Source: Nematostella vectensis
Lineage: Eukaryota > Cnidaria > Anthozoa > Actiniaria > Edwardsiidae
Length of the DNA stretch: 64,000 bases
Assembly (NCBI RefSeq): GCF_932526225.1
Contig: NC_064038.1
Location: forward strand, 4,092,001 to 4,156,000
Reading direction: 5' to 3'
Made by a program: the position numbers and the translations under genes. Positions 41,490-54,013 of the stretch are shown here, in pieces. The notes under the pieces were generated by a model. The model saw only the letters and a program-made list of their open reading frames with translations. It was not told the DNA's origin and did not search any database. The number at the start of each line of letters is the position of its first letter. Position 1 is the stretch's first letter.

Positions 41490-41580
41490 GATTGTCTACG
41501 CTCCTTTTGTAAGCAGACGCATGGAGGATGAAGTCACGTGTTCCTTATGCATTGAGCACTTCACCGACCCAAGAGTGTTA
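41490..41580 (+). repeat. Isolated first copy of the 91-bp RING-derived unit
   Basis: One unit with GTAAGCAGACGC-ATGGAGG and then TGTTCCTTATGCATTGAGCA, ending abruptly at 41580. A 280-bp unrelated spacer separates it from block A. Confidence 0.85.
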
Positions 41581-41861
41581 TTTATTTACGATTATTTTGT
41601 TAATTTTCATATTATACTTTACTTTTCCAAAGCTATATATATATATTCGCCTGTATCCTTGTATAAATTCTTTCTTTTTCCAGAGCCCCAGGCATATGGA
41701 TGGCTATGACAAGCCAAACCTTATAGGCTATGCATTCATGGATGTATAGATGGTCACTCAGGTAAGGTCCTTTGGCTCAAAGTCAGGCCAATCTTAAGAA
41801 CCCGTACGAATCTCTCAAATACCCTAGCTTTTCGTACGCCCATAATAGTAAACAGAAATGG

Positions 41862-44273
41862 TAACATCTGCAAGCAGGCGCATGGAGAATAAAGTCACGT
41901 GTTTCTTGTGCATTGAGCACTTCACAGACCCAAGAGTGTTGCATTGTCTACACTCCTTTTGTAAGCAGGCGCATGGAGGATGAAGTCACGTGTTCTTTGT
42001 GCATTGAGCACTTCACCGACCCAAGAGTGTTGCATTGTCTACGCTCCTTTTGTAAGCAAACGCATGGAGGATGAAGTCACGTGTTCCTTGTGCATTGAGC
42101 ACTTCACCGACCCAAGAGTGCTGCATTGTCTACGCTCCTTTTGTAAGCAAACGCATGGAGGATGAAGTCACGTGTTCTTTGTGCATTGAGCACTTCACCG
42201 ACCCAAGAGTGTTGCATTGTCTACACTCCTTTTGTAAGCAAACGCATGGAGGATGAAGTCACGTGTTCCTTGTGCATTGAGCACTTCACCGACCCAAGAG
42301 TGCTGCATTGTCTACGCTCCTTTTGTAAGCAAACGCATGGAGGATGAAGTCACGTGTTCTTTGTGCATTGAGCACTTCACAGACCCAAGAGTGTTGCATT
42401 GTCTACACTCCTTTTGTAAGCAAACGCATGGAGGATGAAGTCACGTGTTCCTTGTGCATTGAGCACTTCACAGACCCAAGAGTGCTGCATTGTCTACGCT
42501 CCTTTTGTAAGCAAACGCATGGAGGATGAAGTCACGTGTTCTTTGTGCATTGAGCACTTCACCGACCCAAGAGTGTTGCATTGTCTACACTCCTTTTGTA
42601 AGCAAACGCATGGAGGATGAAGTCACGTGTTCCTTGTGCATTGAGCACTTCACAGACCCAAGAGTGCTGCATTGTCTACGCTCCTTTTGTAAGCAGACGC
42701 ATGGAGGATGAAGTCACGTGTTCCTTGTGCATTGAGCACTTCACAGACCCAAAAGTGCTGCATTATCTACGCTCCTTTTGTTAGAATACGCATGGAGGAA
42801 GAAGTCACATGTTCCTTGTGCATTGAGCACTTCACAGACCCAAGAGTGCTGCATTGTCTACGCTCCTTTTGTTAGAATACGCATGGAGGAAGAAGTCACA
42901 TGTTCCTTGTGCATTGAGCACTTCACAGACCCAAGAGTGCTGCATTGTCTAAGCTCCTTCTGTGAGCAGACACATGGAGGATGAAGTTACGTGTTCCTTC
43001 TGCATTGAGCACTTCACAGACCCAAGAGTGCTACATTGTCTACGCTCCTTTTGTAAGCAAACGCATGGAGGAAGAAGTCACGTGTTCCTTGTGCATTGAG
43101 CACTTCACAGACCCAAGAGGCTACATTGTCTACGCTCCTTTTGTAAGCAAACGCATGGAGGATGAAGTCACGTGTTCCTTGTGCATTGAGCACTTCACAG
43201 ACCCAAGAGTGCTACATTGTCTACGCTCCTTTTGTTAGAATACGCGTGGAGGATGAAGTCACGTGTTCCTTGTGCATTGAGCACTTCACAGACCCAAGAG
43301 TGCTACATTGTCTACGCTCCTTTTGTAAGCAAACGCATAGAGGATGAAGTCACGTGTTCCTTGTGCATTGAGCACTTCACAGACACAAGAGTGTTGCATT
43401 GTCTACGCTCCTTTTGTTAGAATACGCGTGGAGGAAGAAGTCACGTGTTCCTTGTGCATTGAGCACTTCACAGACCCAAGAGTGCTACATTGTCTACGCT
43501 CCTTTTGTAAGCAAACGCATGGAGGATGAAGTCACGTGTTCCTTGTGCATTGAGCACTTCACAGACCCAAGAGTGTTGCATTGTCTACGCTCCTTTTGTT
43601 AGAATACGCGTGGAGGATGAAGTCACGTGTTCCTTGTGCATTGAGCACTTCACAGACCCAAGAGTGTTGCATTGTCTACGCTCCTTTTGTTAGAATACGC
43701 GTGGAGGATGAAGTCACGTGTTCCTTGTGCATTGAGCACTTCACAGACCCAAGAGTGTTGCATTGTCTACGCTCCTTTTGTTAGAATACGCATGGAGGAA
43801 GAAGTCACATGTTCCTTGTGCATTGAGCACTTCACAGACCCAAGAGTGCTACATTGTCTACGCTCCTTTTGTAAGCAAACGCATGGAGGATGAAGTCACG
43901 TGTTCCTTGTGCATTGAGCACTTCACAGACCCAAGAGTGCTGCATTGTCTAAGCTCCTTCTGTGAGCAGACACATGGAGGATGAAGTTACGTGTTCCTTG
44001 TGCATTGAGCACTTCACAGACCCAAGAGTGCTACATTGTCTACGCTCCTTTTGTAAGCAAACGCATGGAGGATGAAGTCACGTGTTCCTTGTGCATTGAG
44101 CACTTCACCGACCCAAGAGTGCTACATTGTCTACACTCCTTTTGTAAGCAAACGCATGGAGGATGAAGTCACGTGTTCCTTGTGCATTGAGCACTTCACA
44201 GACCCAAGAGTGCTACATTGTCTACGCTCCTTTTGTAAGCAGACGCATGGAGGAAGAAGTCACGTGTTCCTTG
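41862..44273 (+). repeat. 91-bp RING-exon minisatellite, block A
   Basis: About 26 tandem copies. Each unit encodes MEDEVTCSLCIEHFTDPRVL then HCLRSFC, the first cysteines of a TRIM-type RING finger, and then joins back to the sequence before its own ATG. Since 91 is 3x30+1 the frame rotates from unit to unit and no ORF exceeds about 85 codons. In 41.9-42.7 kb units alternate (GTGTTCTTTG/GTGTTCCTTG), giving a 182-bp dimer; later units carry TTGTTAGAATACGC variants. Block A stops inside a unit at the transposon boundary 44273. Confidence 0.95.
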
Positions 44274-44891
44274 ATCAGTAGCACAATCATGGCACCATTT
44301 TAGCAAAAACAACAAACTGTCGCACAAAATAGTATATATCTCTCTCAGTTCTTATGCTTTTCAAATGAAACTTTTTATAATTGTAGTCCAATAACCAATT
44401 TACAAGACCAAGGAAAAAATATTATATTTCTGAGTAGACATTTTTCGACAAAAATCTAGAAATTTAATAAACACAGCAAATTTAGAATGTAACGCGTTAC
44501 ATTTCCGGTCTAACACCGCATCACAAAATAACATTTTATATAAATTTTCTCTAAGGCTTTTAAAAAATCTGCTAAATTGAACCGACATAAGGATAATAAT
44601 ATTACAAACATATACAAGTAATTTTAAACAAATTCATTTTTTGTATTTGCAGATTTTAAGATTGACAAAATATCGATGCGTCTAAACAGCATGTAACGCT
44701 CGTGTTATTAACAAACCTGCTCCACAAATAATGACCGATTTTAGGTACTATAAAAGCAAATGTGATAAACTAAATTTTAATTTTATGATGGGCAACAAAT
44801 AAACTCCTTGTAAGCGAAGTTTTCAGACAATCCACCAAATAGTTTTTGCGGAAGAAAAACAAGCAATAATTCGGAAACACTTTCTGTAACA

Positions 44892-45281
44892 TTGAAAATG
44901 AGTTTAATTTTACACCATCGCAAACACAAAACACAAAATTTAGTAATAGTACTTTTATCAAACGGTACTCACTACGACATCCCCGCTTTGGGCTTGTGTT
45001 TAGCCAACATCCCTAAAGGTTTCAGCCGAACTGCAATAGCGAGAAAATCAAATTTCAATGATTCGGAAACAGTTTTGTGCATTATTACCGTGCTCACAAA
45101 GCGTAACGAGCGTTACAGCTGGAAGAAAACGCGAAGAAAAACTGCTAAAATGTTTCAAAATATTGTCTCTGCTCGCTTCTTTCCTCGTCCTCGAAGACTT
45201 GCACGATATCACATGCCTAGAACAATAGATTTATGGGGGTCCCAGCACAAAATGCAGGGGTATTGTGCGTCATTAAGTTAA
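44892..45281 (+). CDS. Unrecognised ORF in the 4.86-kb transposon
   Basis: 129 codons, rich in Arg, Lys and His at the C-terminal half (KRNERYSWKKTRRKTAKMF). It precedes and slightly overlaps the frame of the downstream coiled-coil gene. It may be an N-terminal exon of the transposase or chance; no domain recognised. Confidence 0.3.
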   Translation: MKMSLILHHRKHKTQNLVIVLLSNGTHYDIPALGLCLANIPKGFSRTAIARKSNFNDSETVLCIITVLTKRNERYSWKKTRRKTAKMFQNIVSARFFPRPRRLARYHMPRTIDLWGSQHKMQGYCASLS

Positions 45282-45377
45282 AAATAAACGCCCGCGGGTA
45301 TTGCAACAGAGAGTGCGTAGCACGTGAAGTCGGTCATTCGGCAACACAATACACACGCGAACCTTTGAATATTCATA

Positions 45378-48122
45378 TGGAAAATCCTGTTTCACGTAAG
45401 CAAGCTACAGCACTCAAGAAAAAAGAAATAAAAAGGGCAAAAGACAAAGATTACTACGAGAAAAATCGCAAAAAGAAAATAGCTCAAGTAATCGAGCGGC
45501 GAAAAGCGAGACGAGAGGAGACAAAAGGCAAGTCACGAACAAGAACGGAAATAAAGAAAGCTGCGTCAAAGAAGAGACGCAAAGAACAACGAGCTACCGC
45601 CAGAGAAGAACTTGAAACAAAAAGACAAATAGCAAGAGAAAAGACAAGGGAAAGGGTCCGTAGATACCGCCAGAAAAATAAGTAAGAACAAGGACAGGAG
45701 AAAAAATTTTTGCAGAACACTGGGGAGAGATTCAAGAACCGCACGTCCAAAAAACGTGTTACTGACAAGGTCAAAGATAAACTTCCGCAAACTTCCGAGA
45801 AAAAAGCCGAAGTACTAGAAACTTTGATAAACAGCCCGAGAACGAGAAAAATACTTTCCAGGCAAGGGGTAGTGAAAACTCCAGAAGAAGAAAAAGAAAC
45901 TAACACGTTGAAGGCCCTCGCGTCGGATATCTCTGAAGGTTTGAAACACGTCAAACGTTCGGGATCGAACGAAAAACGCGCTGCCCACAAAGCACTTAAA
46001 TCACTTGCCTTTGGAGATAATATAAAAAAGCCGAGAGCAAAAAAGTCCCTAGGAAAGTTAGTCGGCCTTAACGAAAAGAGCATCAGTAAAGCCATCAAAA
46101 CAAGGGAGGAGATTTTGAAGGGAGAAGGAGAAAGCTGGCTGGATGCGCTCCCAGAAGAAGACGTTGAAAAAATTTACTGCTTCTGGGCCAGTTCGGCTAG
46201 TCGTCCTACAGGAGACAAAAGTGACTTTGTGAAAAACAGAGTTGGCAAAAACCAGTATTCAACCCACCCAAAGCATGTTCTCGAAACGAGCCAAACGGAG
46301 GCTTTCCAGGAATTTGCGAAGCTTCACCCTGAAGGTAAAGTAGCGCAACGCAAATTCCAGATGTTAAAACCTTACTTTGTAAAACAAGCAAGAGAAAGGT
46401 ACAGAAAATTTGCCTTTGCAGAAAACATGTCGAAACGAAAATTCTATTCGACGCATGTATGGAGTTTCAAAAGGGTGTGGTCAAGACGACGGGAAACGAG
46501 AGCAAAGAGTCGCCCATTTTCAAAACGTTGACAGAAGCGGCTGATGCAACCTTATGCTCAAAGGAAGATGGGATAGAGCACCATAAAATCAAGTGCTTGG
46601 AGCGAGATTGCAACAGATGCTCTGTGAAGAAAATAAAACTACTTCCAGAGGAGTCTAGCAATGAAGGAAGTGTTTGTTGGTCTAGGTACGAGTCACGAGG
46701 TACGAGGTCAAGAGAAAAAGAAGATAGCCTTGGTCCCCAAAGAAACACCACCCTCAGAAATGTTTACATATTTCAAAAAGCTTTTGGAAGCCTATCCCCT
46801 GCATTCATTCATGGCTAAATGGCAACGTGAGCAACTTGATAATCTTTTGGAACACTTGCCACTTGGCCATGTCGTGTGCATTCACGACTATTCTGAGGGG
46901 TATGCGTGTCGCCAGCAAGATGAGATCCAATCAGAGTTCTTTGACGTAGCCAAGGCTTCTCTACATGTTACCATCTTACATCGTCATGCTGTTGAAAGTA
47001 AAGACGGGATCACAAGCACAGAGGCTGAGCCACACTTGATCAAAGAGCACTTGTTTGTGGTTTCCGATGATCCGGCGCAAGACCATGACAGTGTGCACAA
47101 AGCCCAAGAGCTTATTCATGATTACCTGGTCAACGATGTGGGCTATAGCATTGAGCTCTTTCATGAATTTACAGATGGGTGCGCAGCACAATATACGTCA
47201 CGACACTGCATTGGAGATGTCATGTTCTCTGGCAGATTTTGGATATCCCATCCAAAGAAGCTTTTTCGAAACCTCCCATGCTAAAGGAGAGCAAGATGCT
47301 GCTGGCTCTCATGTAAAGCAGAAAACCAGCCAAGCCGTCCTACGCAGAAAAGCTAAAATCAATTCTGCAAAGGACATGTATGCTTATCTGGTTGCAAACT
47401 TTGTAGAGCCAGCAGCAACTAGCTATGCTGCTCGTAGAATGGCTACCCAGCTGACGCGCCGTGTTTTCTTTTATGTTCCTGCAAAAGGAGATGGTGCAAT
47501 CTCCAGGAACCGTGATGGGTGAAAGTTCAAGGAAGCAAAGGGCATAAGAAATTGGCACTGTGTCAAGACACTTCCCAAGCAAGAGAAGGTCCTAGTACAG
47601 CATCGGACATGCTACTGTGTGAGCTGCATTGTGAAAGATGAAGATTCATGTACCAATAAGGCATGGCTTGATGAGTGGAAAGAAGTGACTATCCCTAGAG
47701 ATGGTTCAGTTGCTATCACTCGTCAAGCCACAGAGCAGCCTGCTCTTGAACATGATACAGCATCACACATGGCAGATCTGGCTGCGTGCGGCAGCACTGT
47801 TGCCATTGAGGCTGAAGGTGATAGAATGTACGATTTCTATCTCCTCAAAGTCACGTCAGCAGGTGTTGAGGAGCTAGAACATGACTACACTGATGATTAC
47901 CACAACACTGCACTGAGAGGAGAGTCTGTCTTGAAAGGGCATTTTTATCTCCGTGATAATATTCATGACATGACTTTCACCTTAAACGAAAAACGGATTG
48001 CAGTTGTTTATGCGGCCACTGTCCGCCATATTTGTGGTGACCTCCCCACTAAGAAAAGAGGCAAGAAACTTATTTACAAGCTTCCATTGAAGAAAAATGA
48101 AGCCATCCTTGCCATTCTTTGA
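45378..48122 (+). pseudogene. Decayed DDE-like transposase with basic coiled-coil N-terminus
   Basis: Frame pieces in order: 45378-45685, highly basic coiled coil (RKARREETKGKSRTRTEIKK), a TAA, then the same frame 45710-46531; a shift near 46450 to a Cys-containing stretch; a shift near 46700 to MFTYFKKLLEAYPLHSFMAK, VCIHDYSEGYACRQQDEIQS, VVSDDPAQDHDS and EFTDGCAAQYTSRH; a shift near 47200 to FFETSHAKGEQDAAGS; and a last stretch to 48122. HDYSE, FTDG and the ET/GEQD region are plausible catalytic acids of an RNase H-fold transposase. I recall similar uncharacterised proteins in many animal genomes but no family name. At least four lesions make it inactive. Confidence 0.7.
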
Positions 48123-48264
48123 GGAAAGTGACATTTTAAAGTATTTAGTGTTACTTATACTGTATTCTGTGTGATATTGTAGTGTGAGCCACACCCGCAA
48201 AGCATTGTGGGTAAAACACAAAAAATCATGATATCATCATATTCTAAGCAAGCTTCTGCCTTCC

Positions 48265-49005
48265 CAAACGTTCCCTTCTTACGCTGTATTACTCGCTTGT
48301 CTATCCATATTTTGATTATTGTGTTAGTGTTTGGGGTTCAACGTACCATACAAATCTCGATCGAATCCGTAAGCTTCAAAAAAGAGTGGTGCGAGTTATT
48401 TCTGGAAAGTCATTTCTTGATCACACTGACCCTTTATTCAAAGATCTTAAAAATAATTAAATTTGACTGTATTTATTTATTGCATATTGGTAAGTTAATG
48501 TTTCAATTCAAATTCGGTCTTTTGCCGATATCTTTTAACAGTATGTTTTATCTAAACAGTCAAATTCATAATTATGATACCAGAAGCGCATCACTCTTTC
48601 ATATTCCTAAGTGTAGAACAAATGTAAGAAAATTTGGCGTACGTTTTCAAGGACCTAAATTGTTCAACTCCCTGGACAAATCTATTCAAACTGCTTCCTC
48701 GTTTTCTTCTTTTGTTTCTCGGCTTAAATTGTTTTTAGTTGCTGCTTAATTATTATTTTTTTCTCGTTTTTGTTTCAACACCCTTTTTTTTTCTATTATA
48801 TTTGTGCCCCTAGCTGTGTGTTTGAATTTTTTTATATATATTATTACATATTTCAATATTGAGTAGACGCCATGATGACCATCTCGTATAAGCCTTTGGC
48901 TTTTATAGTCTTCCCCGCCACCTAGTATTATTTTAGAAAATTGTGTGTAATGCAGCTTATTTGAACAGTGTGGCGAAATAAATAAACTGAAACTGAAACT
49001 ATGAA
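48265..49005 (+). mobile_element. 5'-truncated LINE (CR1/L2-like) end
   Basis: Encodes the end of a non-LTR reverse transcriptase: LYYSLVYPYFDYCVSVWGST, KLQKRVVRVISGKSFLDHTD, then after a shift KIIKFDCIYLLHIGKLMFQF and TRSASLFHIPKCRTNVRKFG. The 3' end carries AAATAAATAAACTGAAACTG, a CR1-type short-repeat tail. It is nested in the 4.86-kb transposon. Confidence 0.82.
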
Positions 49006-49132
49006 ATAATTTCCACTGTTTGTCAAATCATACTTCATAATTAGCCTGTAGAACCTTTGAATAGCGAAATTAAAGCATTTTGGTATTTTAACCTAGTGTA
49101 ACACAAAATGGATAGGTGACTGTGCTACTGAT

Positions 49133-49734
49133 CCTTGTGCATTGAGCACTTCACAGACCCAAGAGTGCTGCATTGTCTACGCTCCTTTTGTAAGCAGGCG
49201 CATGGAGAATGAAGTCACGTGTTCCTTGTGCATTGAGCACTTCACAGACCCAAGAGTGCTGTATTGTCTACGCTCCTTTTGTAAGCAGGCGCATGGAGAA
49301 TGAAGTCACGTGTTCCTTGTGCATTGAGCACTTCACAGACCCAAGAGTGCTGCATTGTCTACGCTCCTTTTGTAAGCAAACGCATGGAGGATGAAGTCAC
49401 GTGTTCCTTGTGCATTGAGCACTTCACAGACCCAAGAGTGCTGCATTGTCTACGCTCCTTTTGTAAGCAGGCGCATGGAGGATGAAGTCACGTGTTCCTT
49501 GTGCATTGAGCACTTCACAGACCCAAGAGTGCTGCATTGTCTACGCTCCTTTTGTGAGCAGGCGCATGGAGGATGAAGTCACGTGTTCCTTGTGCATTGA
49601 GCACTTCACCGACCCAAGAGTGCTGCATTGTCTACACTCCTTTTGTAAGCAAACGCATGGAGGATGAAGTCACGTGTTTTTTGTGCATTGAGCACTTCAC
49701 AGACCCTGAGTGTTGCATTCTCTACACTCCTTTT
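49133..49734 (+). repeat. 91-bp RING-exon minisatellite, block B
   Basis: About 6.6 units continuing block A after the inserted transposon. The last unit runs into the non-repeated continuation of the RING exon. Confidence 0.95.
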
Positions 49735-50155
49735 GTCGACACTGCCTACGGCCCTCAGGGTGGTATGCAGCTAAAAGCCCCACTTTTCCTTTAAAGTAAA
49801 CAGAGTATTTTGGTAGTGTGCAACGGTTGTGTTTACGGCGAAAGTTGGTTTTATACTTAAGATATATATAGTTCTTTATTGTATGAAATTTTTCTAAATG
49901 TATTTTCTTTCGTAAAATGTCTGTTCTTTTATACTTATTTCTGGATTTTTCACAGAGCTATTGACCATCTGCGCTCAAAGAAGAAGAAAACAGAAATAGA
50001 GATGGTAAAGAAACCAATTTTCTTAGTTAATTGATTTTTATCACAACTTTTCCAAAAGCAACTTATAGGATGTGTTTAATACTAGTTGGAGCAAAAAGAC
50101 ATTCTTGAGAACATGAAGGGAGGGGCTTTCTTAGACAGGTAGACTGCAATACTGC
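49735..50155 (+). pseudogene. TRIM-like gene 3' flank: RING continuation and possible coiled-coil exon
   Basis: After the array the text continues TTTTGTCGACACTGCC, i.e. SFCRHCL, the next RING cysteines, then LRPSGWYAAKSPTF and a stop. At 49962-50010 an exon-like stretch after TTTTTCACAG reads AIDHLRSKKKKTEIEM, possibly a coiled-coil exon of the same gene. The first part recurs after blocks C and E. Confidence 0.55.
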
Positions 50156-51000
50156 CCTGCTGCATTGTCTACGCTCCTTTTGTGAGCAGGCGCATGGAGA
50201 ATGAAGTCACATGTTCCTTGTGCATTGAGCACTTCACCGACCCAAGAGTGCTGCATTGTCTACGCTCCTTTTGTGAGCAGACGCATGGAGGATGAAGTCA
50301 CGTGTTCTTTGTGCATTGAGCACTTCACCGACCCAAGAGTGTTGCATTGTCTACGCTCCTTTTGTAAGCAAACGCATGGAGGATGAAGTCACGTGTTCTT
50401 TGTGCATTGAGCACTTCACCGACCCAAGAGTGTTGCATTGTCTACACTCCTTTGGTAAGCAGACGCATGGAGGATGAAGTCACGTGTTCCTTGTGCATTG
50501 AGCACTTCACCGACCCAAGAGTGTTGCATTCTCTACACTCCTTTTGTAAGCAAACGCATGGAGGATGAAGTCACGTGTTCCTTGTGCATTGAGCACTTCA
50601 CCGACCCAAGAGTGTTGCATTGTCTACACTCCTTTTGTAAGCAGACGCATGGAGGATGAAGTCACATATTCCTTGTGCATTGAGCACTTCACAGACCCAA
50701 GAGTGCTGCATTGTCTACGCTCCTTTTGTGAGCAGGCGCATGGAGAATGAAGTCACGTGTTCCTTGTGCATTGAGCACTTCACAGACCCAAGAGTGCTGC
50801 ATTGTCTACGCTCCTTTTGTAAGCAGACGCATGGAGGATGAAGTCACGTGTTCCTTGTGCATTGAGCACTTCACCGACCCAAGAGTGCTGCATTGTCTAC
50901 GCTCCTTTTGTAAGCAAACGCATGGAGGATGAAGTCACGTGTTCCTTGTGCATTGAGCACTTCACCGACCCAAGAGTGTTGCATTCTCTACACTCCTTTT
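50156..51000 (+). repeat. 91-bp RING-exon minisatellite, block C
   Basis: About nine units, preceded by GGGCTTTCTTAGACAGG-containing sequence shared with block D's left border and followed by the same RING continuation (51000-51122) as block B. Blocks B to D therefore arose by duplicating array plus flank. Confidence 0.95.
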
Positions 51001-51171
51001 GTCGACACTGCCTACGGCCCTCAGGGTGGTATGCAGCTAAAAGCCCCACTTTTCCTTTAAAGTAAACAGAGTATTTTGGCAGTGTGCAACGGTTGTGTTT
51101 ACGGCGAAAGTTGGTTTTATACTTCAGTCTGCGCACAAAGGGCTTTCTTAGACAGGAAGACTGAAATACTG
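51001..51171 (+). other. Duplicated spacer between blocks C and D
   Basis: Matches the RING-continuation flank at 49735-49858 and the 50128-50158 left border, with the middle (possible coiled-coil exon) missing. Confidence 0.8.
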
Positions 51172-53771
51172 CCCTGCTGCATTGTCTACGCTCCTTTTGT
51201 GAGCAAGCGCATGGAGAATGAAGTCACATATTCCTTGTGCATTGAGCACTTCACCGACCCAAGAGTGTTGCATTGTCTACGCTCCTTTTGTAAGCAGGCG
51301 CATGGAGGATGAAGTCACGTGTTCTTTGTGCATTGAGCACTTCACAGACCCAAGAGTGTTGCATTGTCTACGCTCCTTTTGTAAGCAGGCGCATGGAGGA
51401 TGAAGTCACATATTCCTTGTGCATTGAGCACTTCACAGACCCAAGAGTGCTGCATTGTCTACGCTCCTTTTGTAAGCAGACGCATGGAGGATGAAGTCAC
51501 GTGTTCTTTGTGCATTGAGCACTTCACAGACCCAAGAGTGCTGCATTGTCTACGCTCCTTTTGTAAGCAGGCGCATGGAGGATGAAGTCACGTGTTCTTT
51601 GTGCATTGAGCACTTCACCGACCCAAGAGTGTTGCATTGTCTACGCTCCTTTTGTAAGCAGACGCATGGAGGATGAAGTCACATATTCCTTGTGCATTGA
51701 GCACTTCACAGACCCAAGAGTGCTGCATTGTCTACGCTCCTTTTGTAAGCAGACGCATGGAGGATGAAGTCACGTGTTCTTTGTGCATTGAGCACTTCAC
51801 AGACCCAAGAGTGCTGCATTGTCTACGCTCCTTTTGTAAGCAGACGCATGGAGGATGAAGTCACGTGTTCTTTGTGCATTGAGCACTTCACAGACCCAAG
51901 AGTGTTGCATTCTCTACACTCCTTTTGTAAGCAGGCGCATGGAGGATGAAGTCACGTGTTCTTTGTGCATTGAGCACTTCACCGACCCAAGAGTGCTGCA
52001 TTGTCTACGCTCCTTTTGTAAGCAGACGCATGGAGGATGAAGTCACGTGTTCTTTGTGCATTGAGCACTTCACAGACCCAAGAGTGCTGCATTGTCTACG
52101 CTCCTTTTGTAAGCAGGCGCATGGAGGATGAAGTCACGTGTTCTTTGTGCATTGAGCACTTCACCGACCCAAGAGTGCTGCATTGTCTACACTCCTTTTG
52201 TAAGCAGACGCATGGAGGATGAAGTCACATATTCCTTGTGCATTGAGCACTTCACCGACCCAAGAGTGCTGCATTGTCTACGCTCCTTTTGTGAGCAGAC
52301 GCATGGAGGATGAAGTCACGTGTTCTTTGTGCATTGAGCACTTCACAGACCCAAGAGTGCTGCATTGTCTACGCTCCTTTTGTAAGCAGACGCATGGAGG
52401 ATGAAGTCACGTGTTCTTTGTGCATTGAGCACTTCACAGACCCAAGAGTGTTGCATTCTCTACACTCCTTTTGTAAGCAGGCGCATGGAGGATGAAGTCA
52501 CGTGTTCTTTGTGCATTGAGCACTTCACCGACCCAAGAGTGCTGCATTGTCTACGCTCCTTTTGTAAGCAGACGCATGGAGGATGAAGTCACGTGTTCTT
52601 TGTGCATTGAGCACTTCACAGACCCAAGAGTGCTGCATTGTCTACGCTCCTTTTGTAAGCAGGCGCATGGAGGATGAAGTCACGTGTTCTTTGTGCATTG
52701 AGCACTTCACCGACCCAAGAGTGTTGCACTGTCTACGCTCCTTTTGTAAGCAGACGCATGGAGGATGAAGTCACATATTCCTTGTGCATTGAGCACTTCA
52801 CAGACCCAAGAGTGCTGCATTGTCTACGCTCCTTTTGTAAGCAGACGCATGGAGGATGAAGTCACGTGTTCTTTGTGCATTGAGCACTTCACAGACCCAA
52901 GAGTGCTGCATTGTCTACGCTCCTTTTGTAAGCAGACGCATGGAGGATGAAGTCACGTGTTCTTTGTGCATTGAGCACTTCACAGACCCAAGAGTGTTGC
53001 ATTCTCTACACTCCTTTTGTAAGCAGGCGCATGGAGGATGAAGTCACGTGTTCTTTGTGCATTGAGCACTTCACCGACCCAAGAGTGCTGCATTGTCTAC
53101 GCTCCTTTTGTAAGCAGACGCATGGAGGATGAAGTCACGTGTTCTTTGTGCATTGAGCACTTCACAGACCCAAGAGTGCTGCATTGTCTACGCTCCTTTT
53201 GTAAGCAGGCGCATGGAGGATGAAGTCACGTGTTCTTTGTGCATTGAGCACTTCACCGACCCAAGAGTGCTGCATTGTCTACACTCCTTTTGTAAGCAGA
53301 CGCATGGAGGATGAAGTCACATATTCCTTGTGCATTGAGCACTTCACCGACCCAAGAGTGCTGCATTGTCTACGCTCCTTTTGTGAGCAGACGCATGGAG
53401 GATGAAGTCACGTGTTCTTTGTGCATTGAGCACTTCACAGACCCAAGAGTGCTGCATTGTCTACGCTCCTTTTGTAAGCAGACGCATGGAGGATGAAGTC
53501 ACGTGTTCTTTGTGCATTGAGCACTTCACAGACCCAAGAGTGTTGCATTCTCTACACTCCTTTTGTAAGCAGGCGCATGGAGGATGAAGTCACGTGTTCT
53601 TTGTGCATTGAGCACTTCACCGACCCAAGAGTGCTGCATTGTCTACGCTCCTTTTGTGAGCAGACGCATGGAGGATGAAGTCACGTGTTCTTTGTGCATT
53701 GAGCACTTCACAGACCCAAGAGTGCTGCATTGTCTACGCTCCTTTTGTAAGCAGACGCATGGAGGATGAAG
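51172..53771 (+). repeat. 91-bp RING-exon minisatellite, block D, with 546-bp higher-order repeat
   Basis: About 28 units. Diagnostic variants (GTCACATATTCC units; units with GCATTCTCTACACTCC) recur every six units, at about 51582, 52128, 52674, 53220 and at 51764, 52310, 52856, 53402, i.e. a 6x91 = 546-bp higher-order repeat in roughly four copies. The block stops within GGATGAAG at the large transposon. Confidence 0.95.
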
Positions 53772-54013
53772 CATTACCAAAAATCAGGGACAATATGGCG
53801 GCTATTTTTACGGCGCATGTCTGAAATGCCATTTAAAAATGGCCGATTATTTTCAAAGATTGTATGCAATGAAATTTGAAAAGCTCGAAATATAGTATTT
53901 ATGCAAACTAATACAATTTTGCGGTCTTCTTAACTTATTTACCTGACTTCAATCTACTTACCAGGATTGGTTTTTGAGGCTTTCATGGAAGTTTTGATCG
54001 GGCAATATTATAG

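Larger units (their letters stand above)
44274..49132 (+). mobile_element. 4.86-kb DNA transposon splitting the RING array, TSD CCTTG
   Basis: Inverted ends share ATCAGTAGCACA-A/G-TCA. The array sequence CCTTG is duplicated on both sides (44269-44273 and 49133-49137), and joining the flanks restores a normal 91-bp unit, so blocks A and B were once continuous. Inside are a decayed DDE-like transposase gene (about 45378-48122) and a truncated LINE. A 5-bp target and these ends do not match a superfamily I can name with confidence. Confidence 0.88.

Noticed and set aside
45484..46098. 204-codon Phe/Leu-rich minus-strand ORF
   Set aside because: Shadow of the Lys/Arg-rich coiled-coil frame on the plus strand.
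41980..53769. Dozens of separate small RING-finger genes, 61 codons each
   Set aside because: Each is one and a half to two 91-bp units read until the rotated frame stops; the second half is out-of-frame nonsense and zinc ligands after SFC are missing.
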